NCBI GenBank assembly: GCA_963821495.1
Contig: CAWGEA010000003.1
Span: 1,674,001 to 1,738,000, forward strand
DNA from: AC-32 sp963821495
GTDB taxonomy: Bacteria; Actinomycetota; Thermoleophilia; Gaiellales; Gaiellaceae
Direction: 5' to 3'
Length of the DNA stretch: 64,000 nt
Both the position numbers and the translations under genes were made by a program. Shown here piece by piece: positions 24,606-33,416 of the stretch (the first letter of the stretch is position 1; every line of letters begins with the position of its first letter). A model generated the notes under the pieces. That model was not told the DNA's origin and ran no database searches. It was given only the letters and a program-made list of their open reading frames with translations.

Positions 24606-25961
24606 TCAAGCGCCTTCGCCGATCACGGCCAGCACCTCGTCCCGCTTGCGCTCCATCAGCTTGGGCGTCCGCGCCTCCAGATTCAGGCGCAGCAGCGGCT
24701 CGGTGTTCGAGGGCCGGACGTTCATGTGCCAGTCCTCGGCGTCGACCGAGACGCCGTCGAGGTGGCTGACCCGGCCCTCGCGGCCGAAGCGCTCCTCGAT
24801 CTCGCGCAGCTTCGCGTCCACGTCGGGAACGGGCGTGTTCAGCTCGCCGGTGATGAAGTACCGCTCGCGGAAGGGCCGCAGGATCTCGGACAGCTTCCGG
24901 CCTTCGCGCGAGATCCGCTCGAGCATGAGCAGGAACGGGATGACGCCCGAGTCGGCCTGCGAGAAGTCGCGGAAGTAGTAGTGCCCCGAGACCTCGCCGC
25001 CGAAGGCCGCGTCCTCCTCGCGCATGCGGTGCTTGATGTAGGCGTGCCCGACGCGGTTCACGAGCGGGACGCCACCGGCGCGCTCGATCGTCTCCGGCAC
25101 CGCCCAGCTCGCGCGGACGTCGTAGATCACCTTCTCGCCGGGCTCCTTCTCGAGCAGCGACTCGGCGAAGAGCGCGGTGGCGAAGTCGCCGGGCACGAAC
25201 TCGCCCGCGTCGTCGACGAAGAAGCAGCGGTCGGCATCGCCGTCGAAGGCCACGCCGAAGTCGGCTTCCTCCTCGAGCGTCTTGCGGACGATGAACTCGC
25301 GGTTCTCGGGTAGGAGCGGGTTCGGCTCGTGGTTCGGGAAGGTCCCGTCCGGCTCGAAGTAGCAGCGGACGACGTCGAGCTGCGGGAGGCGCTCGAGCAC
25401 GGGCGGCAGCATCGCGCCGGCCATGCCGTTCGCGGCGTCGACGACGACCTTCAGCGGCCCGATCGCGGACACATCCACGAAGGACAGCACCCGTTCGACG
25501 TACGCCGGCCAGATGTCGTGCTTCAAAACCCCGCCCGGTGACGCCTTGTCTGCGGTGCCCGCGTCGGACCGGGCACGGTCGCGGATCTCCAGCAGCCCGG
25601 ACTCGCCGCCGACCGGCAGCGCACCGCCGCGGACGATCTTCATCCCGGTGTACTCCTTCGGGTTGTGCGACGCGGTGACGGCGACGCCGCCGTCGAGGCC
25701 GAGCTCGCCGACCGCGAAGTAGACCATCTCGGTGCCGACGAGCCCGAGCTCGAGCACGTCCGCTCCCGCGCCTACCGCGCCCGAGATCACCGCCTCGGCC
25801 ATCGCCGGCGAGGAGACGCGCATGTCGTGGCCGACGGCGATCCGCTGTGGCTCGAAGATCTCGACGAACGCGCGCCCGATCGCGCGGGCACCCTCCTCGT
25901 CGAGCTCCGACAGGTAGATCCCGCGGACGTCGTACGCCTTGAAGACCTTGGGGTCGAGCAC
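24606..25961 (-). CDS. manB: Phosphomannomutase/phosphoglucomutase
   Basis: This 451-aa alpha-D-phosphohexomutase interconverts hexose 1- and 6-phosphates for nucleotide-sugar synthesis. The four family motifs are present: FKAYDVRGIY at the N-terminus, the phosphoserine loop TASHNPKEYTG, the metal loop FDGDADRCFF, the sugar-binding GEVSGHYYFRD and the phosphate-binding RPSNTEPLLRL. The GTG start has TAGCAT nine nt upstream. A downstream LysR gene may be read through. Confidence 0.93.
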   Translation of the reverse strand: MLDPKVFKAYDVRGIYLSELDEEGARAIGRAFVEIFEPQRIAVGHDMRVSSPAMAEAVISGAVGAGADVLELGLVGTEMVYFAVGELGLDGGVAVTASHNPKEYTGMKIVRGGALPVGGESGLLEIRDRARSDAGTADKASPGGVLKHDIWPAYVERVLSFVDVSAIGPLKVVVDAANGMAGAMLPPVLERLPQLDVVRCYFEPDGTFPNHEPNPLLPENREFIVRKTLEEEADFGVAFDGDADRCFFVDDAGEFVPGDFATALFAESLLEKEPGEKVIYDVRASWAVPETIERAGGVPLVNRVGHAYIKHRMREEDAAFGGEVSGHYYFRDFSQADSGVIPFLLMLERISREGRKLSEILRPFRERYFITGELNTPVPDVDAKLREIEERFGREGRVSHLDGVSVDAEDWHMNVRPSNTEPLLRLNLEARTPKLMERKRDEVLAVIGEGA

Positions 25962-26081
25962 CGCCGCCGGATGCTACGGCAACGCGGGAGGCGGCTCGGT
26001 CGCCCTCCCGCAAAGGGTGTCAGTCGATCGGCGGCGGCGGCGGAAGTCGGGAGGGTCGCCTTTCGTTTCTACACTTACGGC

Positions 26082-29009
26082 ATGGAACGCAAGCTCGCCA
26101 CGGTCCTGTTCGTGGACCTCGTCGACTCGACCGCGATGGTCACCGGCGCCGACCCCGAGGTCGTGCGCCGCCGTGTCCAGACCTACTTCGAGCGCGTCTC
26201 GCACTGCGTCACCTCGTACGGCGGGATCGTCGAGAAGTTCGCCGGCGACGCCGTGATGGCCGCCTTCGGCATTCCGCAGGCGCACGAGGACGACGCCGAG
26301 CGCGGTGTGCGCGCGGGTCTCGCGATCCTCGACTCCGTCCGCGAGCTCGAGCTGGAGGCGCGCATCGGCGTCGAGTCCGGCGAGGTCGTCGCGGACGACT
26401 CCGAGTCCACCTTCGCCACCGGCGAGGCCGTCACCGTCGCCGCGCGGCTCGAGCAGTTCGCGGAGCCCGGGCAACTGCTGATCGGGCCCGGCGCACACCG
26501 GCTCACCCTCGGCCGCGTCGAGGTCGACGACGTCGGGCCCCTCGAGCTCAAAGGGCTCGATCGCCAGATCTGGACCTGGCGTGTCCTCGGCGCGAGCACC
26601 GCACCCGAGCGCCCGCAGACCCAGCAGGCGCCGCTCGTCGGCCGCGACGCGGAGCTCGACCTGCTGCAGAACACGTACGACCGCGCGCTCCGCGACCGGC
26701 GCGCGCACCTGTTCACGATCTACGGCGAGCCCGGAGTGGGCAAGAGCCGGCTCGCGCACGAGTTCAGCGAGCTGATCGAGGGCAGCACGGTTCTCTCCGG
26801 CCGCAGCCTCCCGTACGGCGAAGGTGTGACGTACTGGCCGCTCGCCGAGATGGTCAAGTGCGCGGCCGGGATCGTCGACGACGACCCGCTCGACGTGGCG
26901 ATCGAGAAGCTGCGCTGCTTCTGCGAGGACGAGGCCGTGGCCGACCTCCTGGGCCTCGCCTCGGGCGTGCTCGAGGCGGTCCAGTCCGAGCGCAGCCAGC
27001 AGGAGATCGCCTGGGCCGCGCGCGAGTGGGCGCAGCGGCTCGCGCAAGAGCAGCCGCTCGTCCTGATCTTCGAGGACATCCACTGGGCCGAGGAGCCGCT
27101 GCTCGAGCTGATCGAGCACCTCGTCACCTGGGTGCGCGAGGCGCCGCTGCTCGTGATCTCGCTCGCGCGGCCCGAGCTGCTCGACATCCGCCCGGGCTGG
27201 GGCGGCGGCCGCGTGCGCGCGACCGCGATCGAGCTCGAGCGGCTCGGCGAGAGCGACAGCGAGGAGCTGATGGACGCGCTCGACGACAGCCTCGGGCCGG
27301 CCGAGCGGGAGGAGGTGCTCGCGAAGACCGAGGGCAACCCGCTGTACCTCGAGGAGACCGTGCGGATGCTCGCCGAGGAGGGCACCGAGCGGATCGGCCG
27401 GATCCCCGACACGCTGCAGGCGCTGATCGCGGCCCGGATCGACCGGCTCGCGCCCGAGGCGAAGGCGCTGCTGCAGCGCGCGGCCGTGATCGGGCGGATC
27501 TTCTGGGAGGGCGCGCTGGAGCGGCTCTCGCCGGAGCTCGAGTCGCTCGAGGAGCCGCTCGAGGACCTGCTCCTGCGCGAGTTCGTGCTCGACGAGGAGC
27601 GCACCTCGATCCGCGGCGAGCGCGCCTACAAGTTCAAGCACGTCCTGATCCGCGAGGTCGCCTATGGCGGGCTCTCGAAGTCCGCCCGCGCCGAGCACCA
27701 CGCGCGCTTCGCCGAGTGGCTGAAGGAGCGGGCCGGGGAGGAGCTGCTCGAGATCCGCGCCTTCCACCTCGACCGCGCGACGGCCCTGCTGGCGGAGCTC
27801 GACGGCGCGGCGCCGGTGGAGCTGCAGCGCGAGGCCGCCGAAGCGCTGGCCGAGGCCGGGCTGCGCGCGTTCGCCCGCGAGGCGAACCGCACCGCGCGGC
27901 AGCACTTCGTGCGCTCGGTCGAGCTCGATCCGACAACCCGGCGCCGCTACCTCGCGGCACGGGCGGCCGACCGGCTCAGCGACCTGCCGGCGGTCTCGCG
28001 CGAGATGGAGGAGGTGCTCGCGGCCGCGATCCAGGAGGGCGACGGCTGGACGCAGGGGCGGGCGCTCGTCACCCTCGCCGAGGCCGCGGTGCTGCGCGAG
28101 GGCGACGTCCGCGCAGCGGAGGAGATGATCGACAACGCGCTCGCCGTGCTCGAGCCCGACGACAACTCCGGGCGCTACCGCGCGCTGCGGGCGAGGGCGA
28201 CGATCGCCTGGATGCGCGGTGACCTCGCCAAGGAGGAGCAGGTGATGCTCGAGGCGCTCGAGCTGGCGCGGGCCTCCGAGCACAAGGGCTTCGAGAGCGA
28301 GGCCGCCGACGAGCTCGCGAGCGTGTACCTGGCGCGGCTCGAGCTCGACCGGGCGGCGCCGCTGATCGAGCAGGCGATCCTGTTCGCCGAGGAGAGCGGC
28401 AGCGCCCAGGCGCGCGGGCGGGCGCTCCGCTTCGCGGGCCAGCTGCACCTGCAGCGCCGCGAGCTCGACGACGCGCAGGCGGCGCTCGAGGCGGCGCGCG
28501 AGCACCTCGCCGAAGCAGGCGCCGCCTGGGCGCTCGGCCGCACGCTCAACTTCGCCGCGTGGACCGCCCGGTACAAGGGCGACGCCGCCCGCGCCGAGCG
28601 GCTCTTCCGCGAGTCGATTCGCATCCTCGCCCCCCTCGAGGACCGTGCCACCCTCTGCGAGACCCAGCGCGGATTGGCTGAGCTGCTGCTCGCGCAGAAC
28701 CGTGTCGACGAGGCAGAGCGGTTCGCGCTCGCCGCGCGCGAGACCGTGAGTCCCCACGACGTCAGCTCGCTCGCGACGACGACGATGTCGCTCGGCCTCG
28801 TGCGCGCCGCGCAGGGCCGCGACGACGAGGCGGAAGAGCTCCTGCGCCAGGCCTACGACACGATCGCGGCGACCGAGCACCGGAAGATCCAGTGCGAGAC
28901 CCTGCAGGCGCTCGTCGGGTTCCTCCGCGACCGCGGCCGCGAGGACGAGGCCGACGAGCTCGACGCCCGCCGCGAGGGCGTCCTGGCCGAGGCGGCGAGC
29001 GCGGCCTAG
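26082..29009 (+). CDS. Class III adenylate/guanylate cyclase fused to AAA ATPase and TPR repeats
   Basis: From ATG 26082 (TACACT six nt upstream) the product is 975 aa. Residues 1-170 form a cyclase homology domain with VLFVDLVDSTAMV (first metal Asp), KFAGDAVMAAFG (second Asp) and IGVESGEVV. Residues about 190-480 carry an AAA/STAND ATPase with Walker A IYGEPGVGKSRLAHEF and Walker B LVLIFEDIHWAEEPLLELIEHL. The rest is TPR-like helices. Proteins of this type couple nucleotide signalling to protein scaffolding. The frame is open far upstream over manB, but that part is shadow. The domain order is the same as in the C-terminal two thirds of the gene at 38823-42638. Confidence 0.88.
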   Translation: MERKLATVLFVDLVDSTAMVTGADPEVVRRRVQTYFERVSHCVTSYGGIVEKFAGDAVMAAFGIPQAHEDDAERGVRAGLAILDSVRELELEARIGVESGEVVADDSESTFATGEAVTVAARLEQFAEPGQLLIGPGAHRLTLGRVEVDDVGPLELKGLDRQIWTWRVLGASTAPERPQTQQAPLVGRDAELDLLQNTYDRALRDRRAHLFTIYGEPGVGKSRLAHEFSELIEGSTVLSGRSLPYGEGVTYWPLAEMVKCAAGIVDDDPLDVAIEKLRCFCEDEAVADLLGLASGVLEAVQSERSQQEIAWAAREWAQRLAQEQPLVLIFEDIHWAEEPLLELIEHLVTWVREAPLLVISLARPELLDIRPGWGGGRVRATAIELERLGESDSEELMDALDDSLGPAEREEVLAKTEGNPLYLEETVRMLAEEGTERIGRIPDTLQALIAARIDRLAPEAKALLQRAAVIGRIFWEGALERLSPELESLEEPLEDLLLREFVLDEERTSIRGERAYKFKHVLIREVAYGGLSKSARAEHHARFAEWLKERAGEELLEIRAFHLDRATALLAELDGAAPVELQREAAEALAEAGLRAFAREANRTARQHFVRSVELDPTTRRRYLAARAADRLSDLPAVSREMEEVLAAAIQEGDGWTQGRALVTLAEAAVLREGDVRAAEEMIDNALAVLEPDDNSGRYRALRARATIAWMRGDLAKEEQVMLEALELARASEHKGFESEAADELASVYLARLELDRAAPLIEQAILFAEESGSAQARGRALRFAGQLHLQRRELDDAQAALEAAREHLAEAGAAWALGRTLNFAAWTARYKGDAARAERLFRESIRILAPLEDRATLCETQRGLAELLLAQNRVDEAERFALAARETVSPHDVSSLATTTMSLGLVRAAQGRDDEAEELLRQAYDTIAATEHRKIQCETLQALVGFLRDRGREDEADELDARREGVLAEAASAA

Positions 29010-29056
29010 CCGGTTGGCGGTGGCGGGGCCGCCGCGGCGCGGCTACCGTGCCGGCC

Positions 29057-29653
29057 GTGGACTGGTCGACCTACCACGCGGTCAGCGTCTTTGCCGGACA
29101 CCACCGGACGCTCGCCCACGTGGCCTACGGCTTCGAGACCTACGGCGTCGTCGTGTATGCCGCGCTGGTCGTGGCGCTCTGGTTCGCGACGCGGCCCGGT
29201 CATGACCGCAGGGGCAAGCTCGCGGCGCTCGCCGGCACGGCGTCCGGCGGCCTCGCCCTCCTGGCCAACCAGGCGATCGCGGCTTTCTGGCACCGGCCAC
29301 GCCCGTATGAGACCCATCCGGGCGTCTACCACCTGAGCCACTCGCACGACCCGTCGTTTCCGAGCGACCACGCGAGCGCGGCCTTCGGGATCGCCTTCGG
29401 CGTCTACTTCGTCGACCGCCGCCTGGGGCGCTTGTTCCTCGCGATTGCGACGTTGATCGGCGTCGGCCGCATCTTCGTCGGCGCGCACTACCCGTCGGAC
29501 GTGCTCGCCGGCGTGTTGGTTGGCGCGCTGGCCGCGGCCCTGGTCGTGTTCCTCTGCCGGCCGCTGCTGCGACGGGTGATCCTGCTACTCGAGCGGCTGA
29601 CCGATCCCGTGGTCGGGCCGCTCTACCGCCGGTTCGGCCGGACCGAGGCCTGA
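29057..29653 (+). CDS. PAP2-family phosphatase (undecaprenyl-pyrophosphatase-like)
   Basis: This 198-aa protein starts from GTG 29057 (TACCGT seven nt upstream). Five or six membrane helices are evident. The three PAP2 signatures are HRPRPYETHPG (K/H-x6-RP type), PSDHASAAFG (PSGH type) and GRIFVGAHYPSDVLAG (SR-x5-H-x3-D type). The likely role is dephosphorylation of undecaprenyl pyrophosphate or other lipid phosphates at the outer face of the membrane. It converges on and overlaps the next gene by 31 bp. Confidence 0.87.
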   Translation: MDWSTYHAVSVFAGHHRTLAHVAYGFETYGVVVYAALVVALWFATRPGHDRRGKLAALAGTASGGLALLANQAIAAFWHRPRPYETHPGVYHLSHSHDPSFPSDHASAAFGIAFGVYFVDRRLGRLFLAIATLIGVGRIFVGAHYPSDVLAGVLVGALAAALVVFLCRPLLRRVILLLERLTDPVVGPLYRRFGRTEA

Positions 29654-30471
29654 GCGCGCCGCGGCGAGAGCGCCGCGAGGATCGCGTGGTCGGACTCGAG
29701 GTCGGGCGACTCCGAGATCACCGTCGCCGCGCGCTTGAACTTCCGTAGCGCCAGCCTGAGCGGGTCGGCGCGGAGCGTGCCCTCGCCGTAGGGCAGGTGC
29801 TTCGTCTCGTTGCGGTTCGCGTAGGCGATGTCCGAGAAGTGGATGTGGAAGGGCGCGCCGGGCTCCAGCACCTCGTCGGCGGCCTCGAGCGCAGCCGTGA
29901 ACGGCTCGACGTCGGTGAAGGCGCCGTCGCTCGTCGCGTGCATGTGGGCGAAGTCGAGCACGGGGCGGACCCAGCCGCAGCGGCGCGAGATCTCGACCAC
30001 GTCGTCGAGGCTGCCGATCTCGCGGACGCGGCCCATCACCTCGACGCCGAACGGCACCGCGCGGTCCTTGCCCTCCAGCCGCTCGCGCAGCTCGGACAGC
30101 TGCTCGCAGACCGACTTGATCGCGGCGGCCCGCGTGCGGCCGAGCAGGAAGCCTGGGTGGAAGACGACGACCTCGGCGCCCGCGGCCCTCGCGATCCCGG
30201 CCGAGTGGTCGAGCATGCCGACCGCCATCCGCTGCTTCTTGTCGCGCTCGACGTGGCCCATGAAGCCCGCGATCGGCGCGTGGACGGAAAGCGCGACCTT
30301 CGCCGTGCGCGCGAGCTTGCCGAACTCCGCGGCCCAGTCGTAGTCCATCCAGAACTTGCCCTCGAAGTCGATCTCGCAGGCGTCGAAGCCGCGCTCCTGC
30401 AGCAGCGCGATCGCCGCCTGCGGGCTCTCGCGCGAAGGCACCCGCGCGGGGCCGAACCGGACCTTTCCCAC
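29623..30471 (-). CDS. Endonuclease IV/sugar-phosphate-isomerase-like TIM barrel protein
   Basis: This 282-aa AP-endonuclease-2-family barrel has metal-ligand blocks in the right order: VALSVHAPIAGFMG, VVVFHPGFLLG, FGVEVMGRVREIGS, PVLDFAHMHATSDG, FHIHFSDIAYAN and a final glutamate region VISESPDLE. These agree best with archaeal/thermophilic endonuclease IV-like proteins, which incise at abasic sites. A sugar isomerase role cannot be excluded. The GTG start has TAGGCT six nt upstream. Its 3' end overlaps the PAP2 gene. Confidence 0.75.
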   Translation of the reverse strand: MGKVRFGPARVPSRESPQAAIALLQERGFDACEIDFEGKFWMDYDWAAEFGKLARTAKVALSVHAPIAGFMGHVERDKKQRMAVGMLDHSAGIARAAGAEVVVFHPGFLLGRTRAAAIKSVCEQLSELRERLEGKDRAVPFGVEVMGRVREIGSLDDVVEISRRCGWVRPVLDFAHMHATSDGAFTDVEPFTAALEAADEVLEPGAPFHIHFSDIAYANRNETKHLPYGEGTLRADPLRLALRKFKRAATVISESPDLESDHAILAALSPRRAQASVRPNRR

Positions 30472-30514
30472 GCGGGCAGCCTATTCCGTCCGATGCTCCA
30501 GCTACCTTCGCGCC

Positions 30515-30760
30515 ATGGCCAAGCGTCCTTCCCGAATCGACCTGCTCGAGCTCGACATCGACCTCCGCCTCGCCGACCTCTGGCGGGAGGCCGCCGACAT
30601 CGGCGAGTGGAATCTCGAGGTGGTCGCGGCGTTCATGCGCGCGGCCTACGGCAAGGGCTACTGCGACGCGCTCACCGAGGACAACCCCGGCAGCCTCTGC
30701 GAGGAGCACGGCTACCGGATTCCGTCGCGGCGCAACGAGCCGGCACCAGAGCCCTCGTAA
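30515..30760 (+). CDS. Conserved small hypothetical protein (81 aa)
   Basis: From ATG 30515, with TACCTT six nt upstream, the product is 81 aa: RIDLLELDIDLRLADLWREA, then a helix and the segment MRAAYGKGYCDALTEDNPGSL with two cysteines. It is divergent from the TIM-barrel gene and 19 nt ahead of ccmE, which has its own promoter. The family is unknown to me; it is well formed, with consistent codon bias. Confidence 0.65.
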   Translation: MAKRPSRIDLLELDIDLRLADLWREAADIGEWNLEVVAAFMRAAYGKGYCDALTEDNPGSLCEEHGYRIPSRRNEPAPEPS

Positions 30761-30779
30761 GCTCCGTACAATCCACGGC

Positions 30780-31175
30780 GTGGCCCGGAACCCACGCTCG
30801 GTCCGCCTGGTAATCGCCCTGTCGGTCGCGGCGGTGCTCGCGGTCTTTCTGCTCTACGTCTCGATCGCCGGCGGCCGCACCGCGCAGCTGAAGCCGAGCG
30901 AGCTCGCCGGCCACACGGGAACCGTCTCGCTGGTCGGCAAGGTCGTCGGCCCGGTGCACGGCGCCGGCTACTCGAAGGACGGGCTGCGCTTCAAGGTGGG
31001 CGACATCGGCGGGACGAAGACGGTGCCCGTCGTCTACCGCGGCAGCGTCCCCGACCAGTTCAAGCTCGGGCGCCACGTGGTCGTGAACGGCCGCTATGCG
31101 CACGGCACGTTCGTCGCGAAGCGGGACTCGCTCGTGACGAAGTGCCCCTCGAAGTACGCGCCGAAGAAGAGCTGA
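30780..31175 (+). CDS. ccmE: Cytochrome c maturation haem chaperone CcmE, CxxxY variant
   Basis: This 131-aa protein has an N-terminal membrane anchor (RLVIALSVAAVLAVFLLYV) and an OB-fold domain (HTGTVSLVGKVVGPVHG, VPVVYRGSVPDQFKLG, VVVNGRYAHGTFVA). In enterobacterial CcmE a histidine in LAKHDENY binds haem. Here the equivalent segment is SLVTKCPSKYAPKK, a C-x-x-x-Y motif as reported for archaeal and Desulfovibrio CcmE variants. It would deliver haem to apocytochromes outside the membrane. Start GTG with TACAAT seven nt upstream. It is overlapped by the next gene by one base. Confidence 0.9.
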   Translation: MARNPRSVRLVIALSVAAVLAVFLLYVSIAGGRTAQLKPSELAGHTGTVSLVGKVVGPVHGAGYSKDGLRFKVGDIGGTKTVPVVYRGSVPDQFKLGRHVVVNGRYAHGTFVAKRDSLVTKCPSKYAPKKS

Positions 31176-31489
31176 TGTGGCTCGCGCTCGGCGCGCTGCT
31201 CGCCGTGCTCTGCGTGCTCTTCGTCGCGCGGCCGTTCCTGCGTGACCCCCAGCCCGCGGACGACACACTCGACCTCCCGGCCGAGGCCGAGCAGGAGCGA
31301 ATCGCGCTCGCGGAGGAGCGAGACCGCGCGCTCGCGGCGCTGAAGGAGCTCGAGTTTGACCACCGCACGGGCAAGGTCTCGGACGACGACTACCGCGCGC
31401 AGGTCGGGCCGATGCGCCGCCGCGCCGCCGAGGCGCTGCGGGCGCTCGACCCGCAGCCGAGGGAAGAGCGGGTGCGCGCGCGTGGCTAG
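31175..31489 (+). CDS. CcmI-like cytochrome c biogenesis protein, short form
   Basis: From ATG 31175 (sharing a base with the ccmE stop) the product is 104 aa: one membrane helix (LALGALLAVLCVLFVARPFL) then a charged coiled helix (AEERDRALAALKELEFDHRTGKVSDDDY). That segment matches the N-terminal part of CcmI/CycH, without the TPR domain. The position behind ccmE supports a role in cytochrome c assembly. Upstream open codons to 31142 lie inside ccmE and are not used. Confidence 0.75.
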   Translation: MWLALGALLAVLCVLFVARPFLRDPQPADDTLDLPAEAEQERIALAEERDRALAALKELEFDHRTGKVSDDDYRAQVGPMRRRAAEALRALDPQPREERVRARG

Positions 31490-32162
31490 CTGCGCGAACT
31501 GCGGATCGCAGCTGCCGCCGCGGAGCCGCTTCTGCCCCGAGTGCGGCAGGCGCGTCGAGGCAGGGCCGGGGGAGACGGCGGTACAGGAGCTGCCGCCGGA
31601 CGAGACGGGCCCGGTTCCAGTCGAGTACGCAACCGCGCGGCCCCGTTACTTCGGCGTGATCCGGCCGGGCCGGCTCCTCGCGCCGGCAGGCGCGGTCTGG
31701 CGGGCGCTGCGGGAGACGACCGGCTACGCGGTTGAGTCCGTCGCCGCCCATTCGGGCGCCCGCGTCGACCTCTACCGCCAGCGGCGCGAGCTCTCGGAGC
31801 TGCTGGCCCAAAGGGCAGAAAGTGCCCGCATTTTGGGGGAAACGGTGTACGCTGCTGACGAGGAAGGGACCGAATCGGCCCGCACCAGGATGGCAGAGCT
31901 GGACGGGCTGGTCAGCGCGAAGGAGGAGGAGATGGAGCAGACAGCCGCCGCCGCCATGGAGCGAATCCAGCGTGCGCAGCTCCAGGCGCAGCCGACGCAG
32001 ATCGAGCCCCCAGCGCCCTCGCCGGAGCCGCTCCCCGAGCCGAGCCCGCCGCCGCAGCCGGTCCCTGTCCCCGAGCCGACGCCCGAGCCTTCGGAGCCGC
32101 CCGGGCCAGCGCACGTCCCCGAGCCAGGCCCCGTCCCGAGCCCGCCGGTTCGACCGGAGTAA
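31482..32162 (+). CDS. Zinc-ribbon protein with helical middle and proline-rich tail
   Basis: From GTG 31482 the product is 226 aa. It opens with a four-cysteine ribbon (SCANCGSQLPPRSRFCPECG), continues with a helical segment RVDLYRQRRELSELLAQRAE and ends with about 60 residues of P-E-P-rich sequence. It overlaps the CcmI-like gene by 8 nt, so it belongs to the ccmE group. The tail suggests a flexible spacer or periplasmic reach, but no membrane helix is visible. Function unknown. Confidence 0.7.
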   Translation: MASCANCGSQLPPRSRFCPECGRRVEAGPGETAVQELPPDETGPVPVEYATARPRYFGVIRPGRLLAPAGAVWRALRETTGYAVESVAAHSGARVDLYRQRRELSELLAQRAESARILGETVYAADEEGTESARTRMAELDGLVSAKEEEMEQTAAAAMERIQRAQLQAQPTQIEPPAPSPEPLPEPSPPPQPVPVPEPTPEPSEPPGPAHVPEPGPVPSPPVRPE

Positions 32163-32208
32163 CCGCGGAGGGCAGGGACGCCTGCCCGATCGCCGAAGTT
32201 TCGCGCAG

Positions 32209-33402
32209 ATGCGCCTTCGCCTCCTCGTGCCTCTCGTGGCGGTTCTCGTGGCGGCAGCCGCGGCGCCCGCGAGCGGCGACGTTACGAGCCGTAAGGCCGC
32301 CATCGACGCGAAGCTCCAGCGCGTCCAGGCGAAGATCGCCTGGGCGCAGCAACGCGAGCGCGAGCTGGCGACCGAGATCGCGTCCGTGAACGGACAGATC
32401 CGTGGGCTGGCGACCCAGGTCGGGGTCGTCTCCGACCGCCTCGCGCCGCTCGAGCGAGACCTCGCGCTCCACCAGGAGAAGCTCGCCCGCCTGAACGAGC
32501 TCTTCCAGCTGCAGACCAGCCGCTACCACTTCTACCGCAGCGAGTACCGGGCGCTGGTGGACCGCCTTGGCAACCGGCTCGTCGACCTCTACGAGCAGGG
32601 CGAGCCGAGCACGCTGGAGGTGCTGTTCGCGTCGAAGAGCTTCAACGACCTGATCGACCAGGCGGAGGTGGCCGACTCGCTCGGCACCCAGGATCGGTCG
32701 ATCGCCGACCAGGTCGGCACCGCCAAGGAGCGCGTGCGCGTGCAGCGCGAGCACACGAAGAAGTTCCGCTCGCTGGTCGCGGCCGAGGTACGGACGATCG
32801 CAGTGCGCACGAACCAGGTGCGCGCGTTGCGCGACGAGCTGCTCGCGAGCCAGAACCGGCTCGCGGCCGCTCGCGCCACCAAGCGCGACGCGCTGCAGAA
32901 CGTGAAGGAGTCGAAGTCGGAGTTCCTGCACGAGGCGGCCGGCCTGCAGCAGGCGAGCGCGAGCCTCGCCGCGCAGATCCGCTCGGCACAGTCGTCGAGC
33001 TTGTCGTACTCGCCTCCGGGCGACGTGACGCCGTCGGCCGCTGGCTTCATCTGGCCGGTCAACGGGCCGGTGACGAGCCCCTTCGGCTGGCGCTGGGGCC
33101 GGATGCACGAGGGCATCGACATCGGCGTCGGCTACGGCACGCCGATCCGGGCCGCAGCCGCCGGCCGCGTCGTCTACGCGGGCTGGATGTCCGGCTACGG
33201 AAACCTCGTCGCGATCGACCACGGCGGCGGCATCTCGACCGCCTACGGGCACCAGTCGAGCATCGCCGTCGGCCTTGGCCAGGTCGTCTCGCAGGGCCAG
33301 ACGATCGGCTACGTCGGCTGCACCGGGCACTGCTTCGGGCCGCATCTGCACTTCGAGGTGCGCGTCAACGGCACGCCCGTCGATCCGCTCGGCTACCTGT
33401 AG
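32209..33402 (+). CDS. M23 family metallopeptidase with coiled-coil domain (EnvC/NlpD-like)
   Basis: This 397-aa protein has a signal peptide (RLLVPLVAVLVAAAAAPAS), a long coiled coil (residues about 25-260, for example WAQQRERELATEIASVNGQI) and a C-terminal LytM domain. The zinc ligands are the H and D of MHEGIDIG and the HxH of GPHLHFEV. Such proteins cut peptide cross-links of peptidoglycan or activate amidases at division. The ATG at 32209 is the first start giving a signal peptide; the longer open frame upstream overlaps the zinc-ribbon gene. It converges on mntH. Confidence 0.9.
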   Translation: MRLRLLVPLVAVLVAAAAAPASGDVTSRKAAIDAKLQRVQAKIAWAQQRERELATEIASVNGQIRGLATQVGVVSDRLAPLERDLALHQEKLARLNELFQLQTSRYHFYRSEYRALVDRLGNRLVDLYEQGEPSTLEVLFASKSFNDLIDQAEVADSLGTQDRSIADQVGTAKERVRVQREHTKKFRSLVAAEVRTIAVRTNQVRALRDELLASQNRLAAARATKRDALQNVKESKSEFLHEAAGLQQASASLAAQIRSAQSSSLSYSPPGDVTPSAAGFIWPVNGPVTSPFGWRWGRMHEGIDIGVGYGTPIRAAAAGRVVYAGWMSGYGNLVAIDHGGGISTAYGHQSSIAVGLGQVVSQGQTIGYVGCTGHCFGPHLHFEVRVNGTPVDPLGYL

Positions 33403-33416
33403 CCGGTTCGAGAACG

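Noticed and set aside
25665..26081. Upstream extension of the cyclase-ATPase gene
   Set aside because: It overlaps manB on the other strand and lacks motifs. The ATG at 26082 has a TACACT box at leaderless distance and gives the standard cyclase N-terminus.
25974..28880. 968-codon open frame on the minus strand opposite the cyclase-ATPase gene
   Set aside because: Same cause: no domain, low-complexity composition, exactly opposite a gene with clear motifs.
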